Below, one piece after another: positions 21,452 through 31,324 of a stretch of DNA of 64,000 nt. The stretch comes from Adiantum capillus-veneris. Lineage: Eukaryota; Streptophyta; Polypodiopsida; Polypodiales; Pteridaceae. The stretch covers positions 81,697,760-81,761,759 of the forward strand of contig CM043948.1 of the NCBI GenBank assembly GCA_014529385.2. The letters run 5' to 3'. The notes beneath the pieces are model-generated. The model was not told the DNA's origin and did no database searches. It saw only the letters and a program-made list of their open reading frames with translations. The position numbers were made by a program, and so were the translations under genes. Numbering within the stretch: the stretch's first letter is position 1; every line of letters begins with the position of its first letter.

Positions 21452-23187
21452 CTTGACGAGGCACCTAGGGTAATAGAAAACTACTGGCAAAAATCCTCAC
21501 CTATTACCAACTGGAACAATTGGTTTCAAAGGGTGACAAGCTCATTTCAAACGGTATGATCTACCCAAGGAAGGGGGGAGTGTTTGCTGACAGTCATCAT
21601 TCACTTGTTTCCCTCTCAACCTTTTTCCCTGACCTCTCAATCACCAATCTTAGGGAATGTACATATAAAGCTTTATACTCACAAAAAAAATAAAAATAAA
21701 GAGCAAGAGCAATTAGCAAACGAGTATGCACCTTAAAAGTCAAAACATTGACTCAGACCTACACATGTCACATCTGGTACAGTGAAACAGAAACCTATGC
21801 CATAAAAAACCTTTGATCCTCATCACTTGAGTGATGGAGGGTAAGTAAGATTAGTACGATAGGAGTGTTTCTGTTTTAGAGTCGAGAGATTAGCAAAGTT
21901 CTCTTTTCCCACTGATGTTCCTCCTAGAGGTATTGTTTGTATTTCATAGTGTGTACAGGAGCGTGTTGCTATTGATAGGATATGGACCTTCATGGAACCT
22001 TTCTCTCGTTCACACTTCAAATCAAGCGCGACCATCGACACAAACAGGTGTTTCTTGTCCATTAGCATTGCCCTTATCTTTTTGCATCTATGTTTGTCTG
22101 CTTTGATTGTGATTGGTAGCATAATATTCAGCCCATTTGCTTAGTATCAAACATTTAATTCAATGTAATGTTTTGTCATGATCACTTGTCTAGGTTTAAA
22201 AATCAAGCAGTCCGACTAAGCTAGTTTGACCAAGCTAGGTATTATCTTCTCTTAATACCATGGGGAATGCCTTCCTAATAAGCAATGGTTACTTAGGTTC
22301 TTAATCCGATTTAGGCAGCATTGTGTGAAATGTACTAGGGCTTTCTAGTGGGCTTAACCCTAGTGACCTTTAGCTTAAGTATTATAAAGGGAGTTTACTA
22401 ATGTGATGAGCCTGGGGAGGGTAACAGTGTTATATGACCCCCCAAAGTTACAAAATTTAAATACTGAAAATGAACAAACAAAAAATCAAAGTGCCACAAT
22501 GTAAAATTTTAAGCTGGAAGAGAAATCCCTGCTTAAATTGGTACTTCACTCACATGTATCGCCTATGGTACTAGAGCCCTAGAGGTTCCCAGTGTGGGCG
22601 CTTTTCCTTGAAAAGCAAAAAACCCAAGGCATACAAAATAAGCACCCACTTCATAATTGAATCAATGTGAAAAGACTTTGGGGGGTCAAAGAAAAAGTAA
22701 TCAGTCAGGCGATGATTTCATGAGAAATTCCTTTTATGGTAGCTTAACTACAAGGTTTTCTAGATATAGCCTCTAGTCAGCCCTCGAACATCAATACTTG
22801 GCTCTCGCGATTAAACAACTTAATTGACCAGTGAAAATTAAGAAGCTTACCCATGGTATTAATATTCGATCTCTAGTGTCTTTCGACCGTCAAATTAGCG
22901 ACCCCAGACTTGTTTAATTTTTTACCTTTACATCTGTTTATGCATTTGATTACATTGCAATTTAATGTTCATTGCTACCAAATTGTTTGAAATTCTTTGA
23001 CCAATCAATGTGTCTACCTAAAATTGCATATGCTTTTTAAGAGAATGCAATTACTGTGCCAATGTTGTTTGATTTTGCAGTGACTGAAGAAGGCTAAGGA
23101 CATTCATCTCAAATGCTCTTCCACCTCGACGAACCAGCTTCAACTCAATAGCTTCCGAGGACGGACTCTACATCAGGAAGGGGGGCA
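21452..23187 (+). other. 3' noncoding region and polypurine tract of gag-protease element
   Basis: About 1.7 kb without a credible coding frame where pol would be expected. It has short A-rich runs (21681-21712). It ends in the purine tract AGGAAGGGGGG (about 23175-23185), directly before the 3' LTR. Confidence 0.75.
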
Positions 23188-23468
23188 TGTTAACCCTCAC
23201 GGCACACGGACACCGTAACCGTATTATGTATTTGGTAGAGTCAGGCACCGGGCTTGTCAGTCCAATAGGGAAAGGTAGAGTGATCGCCGATGAGAGGCGC
23301 ACTTTAACTTGGACATTCAAGGGATTAGTTGGCTAAGCATGGGCGCCCAAGTCTGAATGGGGTGAGCTCCTATAAAAGCCAACTAAACCTAATTTTTACT
23401 CATTCTCTCATTTGTGCAATAGAAGAGTGCTCTTGCTCCATCTCCATCTTCTTCTTCTTCACCTCCTC

Positions 23469-23500
<32 letters not shown>

Positions 23501-23750
23501 GAGAGTGTGTGTGCGATCGAGCATTACGAAGGCACGACGGCGGCGAAGCGGTTGAGCGCGGCATGACTGCAGCTTCTTCTTCATCGCGGCGAGGAATCCA
23601 CCACGAAGGCGAGCGTAGAGCGGTGAGTGACACACCCTTTGTTCTCTTGAGCTTGCTAGTTTAGGCTTGTTGTGTGCTTGGAGCCGTTTGTGGCTCGCAC
23701 ACGGTGTATTGGCAAGTCCCTTGCTTCGACAGTGCGGCAAGGAGCGCACA
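23188..23750 (+). repeat. 3' LTR of gag-protease element
   Basis: 563 bases, TGTTAACCCT ... GAGCGCACA, followed by the AGGGG duplication at 23751-23755. TATA box at 23371-23378. Near-identity to the 5' LTR apart from one larger indel suggests a fairly recent insertion. Confidence 0.95.
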
Positions 23751-23755
23751 AGGGG

Positions 23756-26700
23756 TTTACATTCAAGGTCCACCACTTGTCCAAGCTATTATTGCTAGTA
23801 GCCTGAGTGGTTTGGTCTCAAGATTCACCACTTTTATTAAGAATATGTGGGTGTTAAGGTCCACCACTTGTCCAACCTATAAGGCTACATCTTAAAGGTT
23901 ATTCTTTCTTACTACTTGGAGTGACCATGATAGGTTTTACATGGGGGTTTGGTTCCAAGGTCCACCACTTGTCCAAGCTAACTCTATTGAAACATAGAGA
24001 GAAGCAAAGGTCCACCCCTTGTCTAAGCTAGGGTCCATTGAAACATGGAGAGAAGGATGCTCCACCATTTGTCCAACGTAGGCTCCATTGAAACATGAGG
24101 AGAAGCAAGGTGCACCATGTCTCCAAGATGCTAGGCTCCATCGAAAAACATTAAACCCACGATATGTCGTAGATGAGGGGTTTACATTCAAGGTCCAACA
24201 CTTGTCCAAGCTATTATTGGTAGTAGCCTGAGTGGTTTGGTCTCAAGATTCACCACTTTTCCACTCTATGTCATTACATTAAGAATATGCGCGTGTTAAG
24301 GTCCACCACTTGTCCAACCTATAAGGCTACATCTTAAAGGTTATTCTTTCTTACTACTTGGAGTGACCATGATAGGTTTTACATGGGGGTTAGGTTCCAA
24401 GGTCCACCACTTGTCCAAGCTAACTCTATTGAAACATAGAGAGAAACAAAGGTCCACCACTTGTCCAAGGTAGGGTCCATTGAAACATGGAGAGAAGGAT
24501 GCTCCACCATTTGTCCAAGATAGGCTCCATTGAAACGTGACGAGAAGCAAGCTGCACCATGTCTCCAAGATGCTAGGCTCCATCGAAATACATTAAACCC
24601 ACGATATTTCGTAGATGAGGGGTTTACATTCAAGGTCCACCACTTGTCCAAGCTATTATTGCTAGTAGCCTGAGTGGTTTGGTCTCAAGATTCACCACTT
24701 TTATTAAGAATATGTGGGTGTTAAGGTCCACCACTTGTCCAACCTATAAGGCTACATCTTAAAGGTTATTCTTTCTTACTACTTGGAGTGACCATGATAG
24801 GTTTTACATGGGGGTTTGGTTCCAAGGTCCACCACTTGTCCAAGCTAACTCTATTGAAACATAGAGAGAAGCAAAGGTCCACCCCTTGTCTAAGCTAGGG
24901 TCCATTGAAACATGGAGAGAAGGATGCTCCACCATTTGTCCAACGTAGGCTCCATTGAAACATGAGGAGAAGCAAGGTGCACCATGTCTCCAAGATGCTA
25001 GGCTCCATCGAAAAACATTAAACCCACGATATGTCGTAGATGAGGGGTTTACATTCAAGGTCCAACACTTGTCCAAGCTATTATTGGTAGTAGCCTGAGT
25101 GGTTTGGTCTCAAGATTCACCACTTTTCCACTCTATGTCATTATATTAAGAATATGTGGGTGTTAAGGTCCACCACTTGTCCAACCTATAAGGCTACATC
25201 TTAAAGGTTATTCTTTCTTACTACTTGGAGTGACCATGATAGGTATTACATGGGGGTTAGGTTCCAAGGTCCACCACTTGTCCAAGCTAACTCTATTGAA
25301 ACATAGAGAGAAACAAAGGTCCACCACTTGTCCAAGCTAGGGTCCATTGAAACATGGAGAGAAGGATGCTCCACCATTTGTCCAAGATAGGCTCCATTGA
25401 AACATGACGAGAAGCAAGCTGCACCATGTCTCCAAGATGCTAGGTTCCATCAAAATACATTAAACCCACGATATTTCGTAAATGAGGGGTTTACATTAAG
25501 GGTCCACCACTTGTCCAAGCTATTATTGGTTATAGCCTGAGTGGTTTGGTCTCAAGATTCACCACTTTTATTAAGAATATATGGGTGTTAAGGTCCACCA
25601 CTTGTCCAACCTATAAGGCTACATCTTAAAGGTTATTCTTTCTTACTACTTGGAGTGACCATGATAGGTTTTACATGGGGGTTTGGTTCCAAGGTCCACC
25701 ACTTGTCCAAGCTAACTCTAATGAAACATAGAGAGAAGCAAAGGTCCACCCCTTGTCTAAGCTAGGGTCCATTGAAACATGGAGAGAAGGATGCTTCACC
25801 ATTTGTCCAAGGTAGGCTCCATTGAAACATGAGGAGAAGCAAGGTGCACCATGTCTCCAAGATGCTAGGCTCCATTGAAAAACATTAAACCCACGATATG
25901 TCGTAGATGAGGGGTTTACATTCAAGGTCCACCACTTGTCCAAGCTATTATCACTAGTAGCATGAGTGGTTTTGTCTCAAGATTCACCATTTTTCCACTC
26001 TATGTCATTATATTAAGAATATGCGCGTGTTAAGGTCCACCACTTGTCCAACCTATAAGGCTACATCTTAAAGGTTATTCTTTATTACCACTTGGAGTGA
26101 CCATGATAGGTTTTACATGGGGCTTTGGTTCCAAGGTCCACCACTTGTCCAAGCTAACTCTATTGAATCATAGAGAGAAGCAAAGGTCCACCACTTGTCT
26201 AAGCTAGGCTCCATTTAAACATGGAGAGAAGGATGCTCCACCATTTGTCGAAGCTAACTCTATTGAAACATGGGGGGTTTACGTTCAAGGTCCACCACTT
26301 GTCCAAGCTATTAGTGCTAGTAGCATGAGTGGTTTTGTCTCAAGATTCACCACTTTTTCACTCTATGTCATTATATTAAGAATATTAGGGTGTTAAGTTC
26401 CACCACTTGTCCAGCCTATAAGGCTATATCTTAAAGGTTATTCTTTCTCACCACTTGGAGTGACCATGATAGGTTTTACATGGGGGTTTGGTTCCAAGGT
26501 CCACCACTTGTCCAAGCTAACTCTGTTGAATAATAGAGAGAAGCAAAGGTCCACCACTTGTCCAAGCTAGGGTCCATTGAAACATGGAGAGAAGGATGCT
26601 CCACCATTTGTCCAAGATAGGCTCCATTGAAACATGAAGAGAAGCAAGATGCACGATGTCTCCAAGATGCTAGGCTCCATCGAAATACCTTAAACCCACG

Positions 26701-27070
26701 ATATTTCGTAGATAGGGGGTTTACTTTCAAGGTCCACCACTTGTCCAAGCTATTATTGCTAGTAGCATGGTTTGGTCTCAAGATTCACCAGTTTTCCACT
26801 CTATGTCATTATATGAAGAATATCTGGGTGTTAAGGTCCACCACTTGTCCAACCTATAAGGCTATATCTTAAATGATTATTTTTTTTACCACTTGGAATG
26901 TGCATGATATGTTTTACATGGGGTTTTGTTCCAAGGTCCACCACTTGTCCAAGCTAAATCTATTATATATATATTATACATACAATATTCAACTAGATTC
27001 CCTACCTATCATGTCCAGTAGCATGGATGCTCTAGCTTGAAGGTCCACCACTTGTCCAACCTATACTCTC
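23756..27070 (+). repeat. satellite array, right part, 867 bp dimeric higher-order repeat
   Basis: The anchor AAGGCTAC falls at 23881, 24323, 24748, 25190, 25615 and 26057. The intervals alternate 442, 425, 442, 425, 442, an exact 867 base dimer. The two monomers differ in fixed ways: one has GTCCACCCCTTGTCTAA with a TTCCACTCTATGTCATTA segment, the other GTCCACCACTTGTCCAA with a short CACTTTTATTAAG segment. Each monomer holds about eight degenerate GGTCCACCACTTGTCCAA cores. After about 26400 the units diverge, and the array fades near 27070. Confidence 0.95.
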
Positions 27071-27540
27071 CTATGTAAGGGAGGTCTCGCTATAAATTCA
27101 AAACCTTCCCGCCTAAATTTAAAATATCCCTCCCAAATCTTAAATATCCCGCCTAAATTTTAAAATATCCCGCCCAAATTTTAAAATTCAAACTTTTTTA
27201 TAAAAATTTAAATTTTACTACTTAAATTTAAAATATTCCACGCGAAATTGATTTTAAATTCAAGTTTACCACAAAAAGATATCATTATACCACCTAAATT
27301 CAAATATGCAAACCTCAAATCATTATATTGTACATAAATTCAAACAAATTCAAATTAACAAGCCTACACTGATATTAGTTTGCATAGATATGAATTTATC
27401 ACACCTAAATTATGTCACCATGTTAGAGAGAGTGGTTAGAGAATTTGAACAAGGTCCACCACTTGTCCAACCTAGATACCAAGAAGGATTGAGTGTACAA
27501 GGTATTTTTTGGAGGTCCTTATAGTCCACTGGTCTCAAGG
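27071..27540 (+). repeat. AT-rich zone with TTTAAAATATCCCGCC repeats
   Basis: At 27105-27190 there are four to five tandem copies of a ~20 base unit AAATTTAAAATATCCCGCC(C/T). AT-rich sequence follows. Single GGTCCACCACTTGTCCAA cores remain at about 27451 and 27537, so this belongs to the satellite region. No gene seen. Confidence 0.7.
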
Positions 27541-27967
27541 TCCACCACTTGTGGTAAGGGTCACCAAAAAGTGTATATATTCATCCAAAGAAATACACGT
27601 ATTTTTAATCTACATGTCCTAGTTTAAACCATTTATGTCCATTAGGTGTATCACTAAACAACACTACTATTTTTGAGAAACAGAAGTTACAATCATATCT
27701 ACAAATGGATTAGAGGAAAATCAGCTCAGCATACATCCAGAACTCGCTACAAGAATCGACTTTAACAGATCACGCAAGTAAGTCTTCCATTCAATTTTAC
27801 TAGTATTACAATGTGTTAGTTATTTGTGATATTTATGTATGTATATATACTATGTGTGCATATCGTAATTAAGTGTAATTGTGTATCTGCATTATGTATG
27901 AGTATTACAATGAAATAACACAAATATACATACATACACATAGATAACACAGACGCACACATACATG
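27541..27967 (+). other. unique-looking AT-rich stretch, possible upstream exon
   Basis: No repeat core and no long ORF. The sequence ACGCAAGTAAGT at about 27769-27780 contains a good splice-donor consensus (GTAAGT). I mention it because a strong acceptor precedes the transposase-like gene at 31322. An intron spanning the second array is possible but unproven. Confidence 0.25.
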
Positions 27968-28330
27968 AGCATGTATTTTCAAGAGAGAGATAGCAAGATA
28001 CAGAGATAGATAAATAGAGAGAGAGAGAGAGATAAATACCTGTTTTTTAGAGAGAGGAGAGAGAAAGATAACAGATTTCATTGTGTTTATGTATGTGGAA
28101 GAGAGGAAGACGATGTATGGGAATATGTGCACGTATTTTCAAGAGAGAGACAACAAGATAACAGATTTCATTGTGGTTATGTATGTGGAAGTGAGGAAGA
28201 CGATGTGTGGGAATATGTGCATGTATTTTCAAGAGAGAGACAGCAAGATAACAAATTTCACTGTGGTTATGTATGTGGAAGAGAGGAAGACGATGTGTGG
28301 GAATATGTGTATGTGTGCGGGGATACTTTT
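27968..28330 (+). repeat. 90 bp tandem repeat, three copies plus a degenerate one
   Basis: GTATGTGGAAG(A/T)GAGGAAGA starts at 28091, 28181 and 28271, an exact 90 base period. An earlier partial copy (ATTTTCAAGAGAGAGATAGC) begins at 27973, with a (GA)n run at 28015-28031. Because 90 is divisible by three, the ORFs here repeat a 30-residue unit (YVCGREEDDVWEYVHVFSRE). That is a by-product, not proof of coding. Confidence 0.85.
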
Positions 28331-28894
28331 AAACTATGTATCTCTGTCTTTTGACGAGAGAGTGTGTGTGCAAGAAGAGTTACAGAGAACCATCTTCTCT
28401 ATATGGAGAAAGACACAGAGTGAGAGAGAGAGAAATACCTATTTTTTCTCTATTCGTGAGGTGTGCAATGTCTCCTAAGAAGACTGCCCGATCCTGCCCT
28501 TTAGGAAAGCGTTGTGTACGCTGCTGTTTCTTTATCTTGTGCGCGAACTTTCAATCCTGTGCACTCCACCTGTGTGTTGTGTACGATGCCGAGCTTGCTC
28601 CTCTACGCGCGCGTATACTCCAACTGTGTGCGATCCGTGTGCGCTTTCTGTGTGTTTGCTGCTCACCTGCTTTCTCTGTGTGCGTTGCTCGTGCGCTCTC
28701 TGTGTGCCTAATCTTGATAGGGTTTATTAGAATGCCACGTATGCTACAAGTCCATGTTTTATCATAGGATTAAAAAAAACAAAAGCAATATAAAAAATTA
28801 ACCAATTCACACGGCCAAAATTAAAGAAATCATGGTTGAAAATATGAAAAACATGCGTAACTCTATACTAGGAATTCACTTTTATAAAAAAAAA

Positions 28895-29115
28895 AATCTT
28901 TGGGCGCTGCCCCTAGCCCCGCGGGGGCGCTGCCCCTCGACCCCGCCCGGGGCGCTGCCCCAGGACCCCGCCCAGAACAATATCCCAAAATCAACCTCCC
29001 AAGCCCCGCCATCGAGAGCGCTATATTCCACATCCCCATCAAGAGCGCTACCCCCAAACCTCACGTGGAAGCGCTGCCTTGTCACCCCATTGTGGCATTG
29101 CCCTAAGACCCCGCA
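28895..29115 (+). repeat. GC-rich GCGCTGCCCC/GACCCCGC short tandem repeats
   Basis: An island of high GC in an AT-rich setting, made of alternating GGCGCTGCCCC and GACCCCGCC blocks (28900-28975) that decay downstream into single GCGCTGCC/GCGCTA copies to about 29115. Short GC-rich repeats of this type occur in other plant genomes. No gene seen. Confidence 0.7.
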
Positions 29116-29700
29116 TCTGGAGTGCTAAATGGGAACATTCTTCATTAGTGAAATTTTGAACATAAATTATATTAGCATATACTTAAATATAATACAAATA
29201 TTAACATATTAGCTATACTACTAATTTACTATAGCAGTTCTAGATTATGTCCCATACTATATTTAAGGTGCCAAAGGTTTGGCCTTATGGTCCTAGATTT
29301 AGCTAAGTGGTCAACACATATAGGACCAAGTGCACACTGTGCCACAAAACTTGGCCACCACTTCACTTGCCAAAGTTTAGGCCACATGGTCAATCCTAAG
29401 TTTCCAATGTTCTTATTATGTCACCTTTTGCCTCGTGGAAAACCTAGGCTTGTTTTCACATACTCAGGCACTTCAAGCCACAATAAATTGTCATTACTCT
29501 TCGGCAACCCTTTTGTTCAAGTCTTTGAAAAAACATTGTTTAAGGCCACCCTAAACCATTTTCATTTAGGGGTGTCTAAAACTAGCTTTTTGGCAATTCG
29601 AGAAGAAAATGGTCAAAGTTTTATACTTAGTTTTAACCACTTGACCAATTCAAATATTGGAAAGCAAGGTCTTGTAATACTTTTCTTTGGACATCACACA
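29116..29700 (+). other. intergenic, no gene recognised
   Basis: AT-rich, then (from about 29280) sequence with degenerate TCACTTGCCAAAG and GGCCACCACTTCACTTGCC pieces that look like very old relatives of the array core. The 150-codon ORF at 29287-29739 shows no motif and overlaps repeat sequence. Confidence 0.5.
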
Positions 29701-31250
29701 TTAAAACTAGGTCCCTCACTTGTCCAAGCTATGCTCTAATACAATAAAGGGCTTTTGGTTTCAAGATGCACCACTTTCCCAACCTTGATTCCATTAAAGA
29801 AGCTAGCTCTACTTAGACATTTAATAGCAAGGTCCTGCAGCAGTTCAGATTGAACATTTTCCATGGCAGCTAGGTCCACCACTTATCTAAGCTATGCTCT
29901 AATAGAGTAAGGGGGTTTTGGTTTCAAGATCCACCACTTGTCCAAACTTGATTTGGGAAGCAAGGTCCTATAATAGTTTGCTTTGGACATTCACCATTAC
30001 AACTAAGTCCACCACTTCTCCAAGCTATGTTCTAATACACTAAGGAGGTTTTGGTTTCAAGGAGAACCACTTGTACGACTTTGTTTTTGGAAGTAAGGTC
30101 TTTACATAGTTCACCTTGGACCTTGGACATTGGATACTACAACTAAGCCCACCACTTGTCCAAGATATCCTCTATATATAGCCAAAGGGTTTGGGTTTCA
30201 AGATTCACCACTTTTCCAACCTTTCTTCCATTAAAGAAAGGAGGGGCATTATAACTAGGTCCACCACTTGTCCAAGCTATGCTCTGATATAGAAAGTGGA
30301 TTTTGGTTTCAAGGTCCACCACGTGTTCAACCTTGCAAGACTCAAGGGATACTTGGACATTGGAAAGCATAGTCCTATAGTAGTTGATAGGTGGCAGTGG
30401 GTATTACAACTAGGTCCAACCTATGCTCTCATATAGCAAAGAGGCTTTGCTTTCAAGGTCCACCACTTGTCCAACCTTGCTTCCATTAAAGAAATGAGGG
30501 GCTACGTAAACATTGGCAAGCAAGGTAGCAAGGTCCTAAGGTGTTTCACCTTGGATATTGGGCATTATAACTAGGTCCACCACTTGTCCAAGCTATGCTC
30601 TGATAAAGAAAGGGGATTTTCGTTTCAAGGTCCACCATGTGTTCAACCTTTCTAATATAGAAAGGGGATTTTTGTTTCAAGGTCCACCACGTGTTCAACC
30701 TTGAAAGACTCAAGGGATACTTGGACATTGGAAAGCATAGTCCTATAGTAGTTGATAGGTGGCAGTGGGTATTAAAACTAGGTCCAACCTATGCTCTAAT
30801 ATAGCAAAGAGGCTTTGGTTTCAAGGTCCACCACTTGTCCAACCTTACTTCCATTAAAGAAATGAGGGGCTACGTAAACATTGGCAAGCAAGGTAGCAAA
30901 GTCCTAAGGTATTTCACCTTGGATATTGGGCATTATAACTAGGTCCACCACTTGTCCAAGCTATGCTCTGATATAGAAAGGGGACTTTTGTTTCAAGGTC
31001 CACCACGTGTTCAACCTTGAAAGACTCAAGGGATACTTGGACATTGGAAAGCATAGTCCTATAGTAGTTGATAGGTGGCAGTGGGTATTACAACTAGGTC
31101 CACCACTTGTCCAACCTATGCTCTCATATAGCAAAGAGGCTTTGGTTTCAAGGTCCACCACTTGTCCAACCTTGCTTCCATTAATATAGCAAGGAGGATT
31201 TGGTCTCAAGGTTCACCACTTGTCCAACCTATGCAAACCTTTTTCATGTT
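29700..31250 (+). repeat. second array with the GGTCCACCACTTGTCCAA core, different architecture
   Basis: The same 18 base core and the variant GGTCCACCACGTGTTCAACC recur, but the spacers differ from the 867 bp satellite: CTATGCTCTGATATAGAAAG, GGATTTTGGTTTCAAGG and GGAAAGCATAGTCCTATAG blocks. GGAAAGCATAGTCC falls at 30362, 30730 and 31046 (periods 368 and 316). The array ends about 75 bases before the transposase-like coding region. All cores point the same way as in the first array. Confidence 0.9.
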
Positions 31251-31308
31251 GTAGCATGATTTTTTGTTTGAAGACTATTTTTCTATAACTATGGATTTAA
31301 CAATGTAA

Positions 31309-31322
31309 TCTTTTTACTTACA
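31309..31322 (+). promoter_or_regulatory. possible 3' splice site before the transposase-like ORF
   Basis: The pyrimidine-rich TCTTTTTACTTACAG directly precedes GATGG at 31323-31327. It matches a plant acceptor. If used, the visible ATG lies at the start of an internal exon and the second array would sit in an intron. Confidence 0.4.
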
Positions 31323-31324
31323 GG

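Larger units (their letters stand above)
14798..23750 (+). mobile_element. non-autonomous gag-protease LTR retrotransposon (no pol)
   Basis: A complete element of 8953 bases. It has LTRs at 14798-15387 and 23188-23750, a tRNA-Asp primer site, a polypurine tract and a 5 bp target duplication. The interior codes for a 1126-residue gag-like protein and a 538-residue protease-containing protein. I find no reverse transcriptase, RNase H or integrase in any frame, so it must use enzymes of another element. It interrupts a satellite monomer. With one TSD removed, the monomer rejoins to exactly 425 bases, the length of its neighbours, so nothing was lost at insertion. Confidence 0.92.

Noticed and set aside
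11855-26781. About ten minus-strand ORFs of 60-101 codons beginning MDKWWTLNVNP
   Set aside because: Each falls on the same place in every satellite monomer. They are fixed by the repeat sequence, with TGGACAAGTGGTGGACC read as DKWWT, and show no independent coding evidence.
29287-29739. 150-codon ORF between the GC-rich island and the second array
   Set aside because: No motif, overlaps sequence that looks like degenerate array cores, and has no neighbouring gene context.
11777-31250. CRISPR-like direct repeats
   Set aside because: Regular repeats with spacers are present, but the spacers are themselves repeated, the units are hundreds of bases long and the DNA is plant nuclear. This is a satellite.
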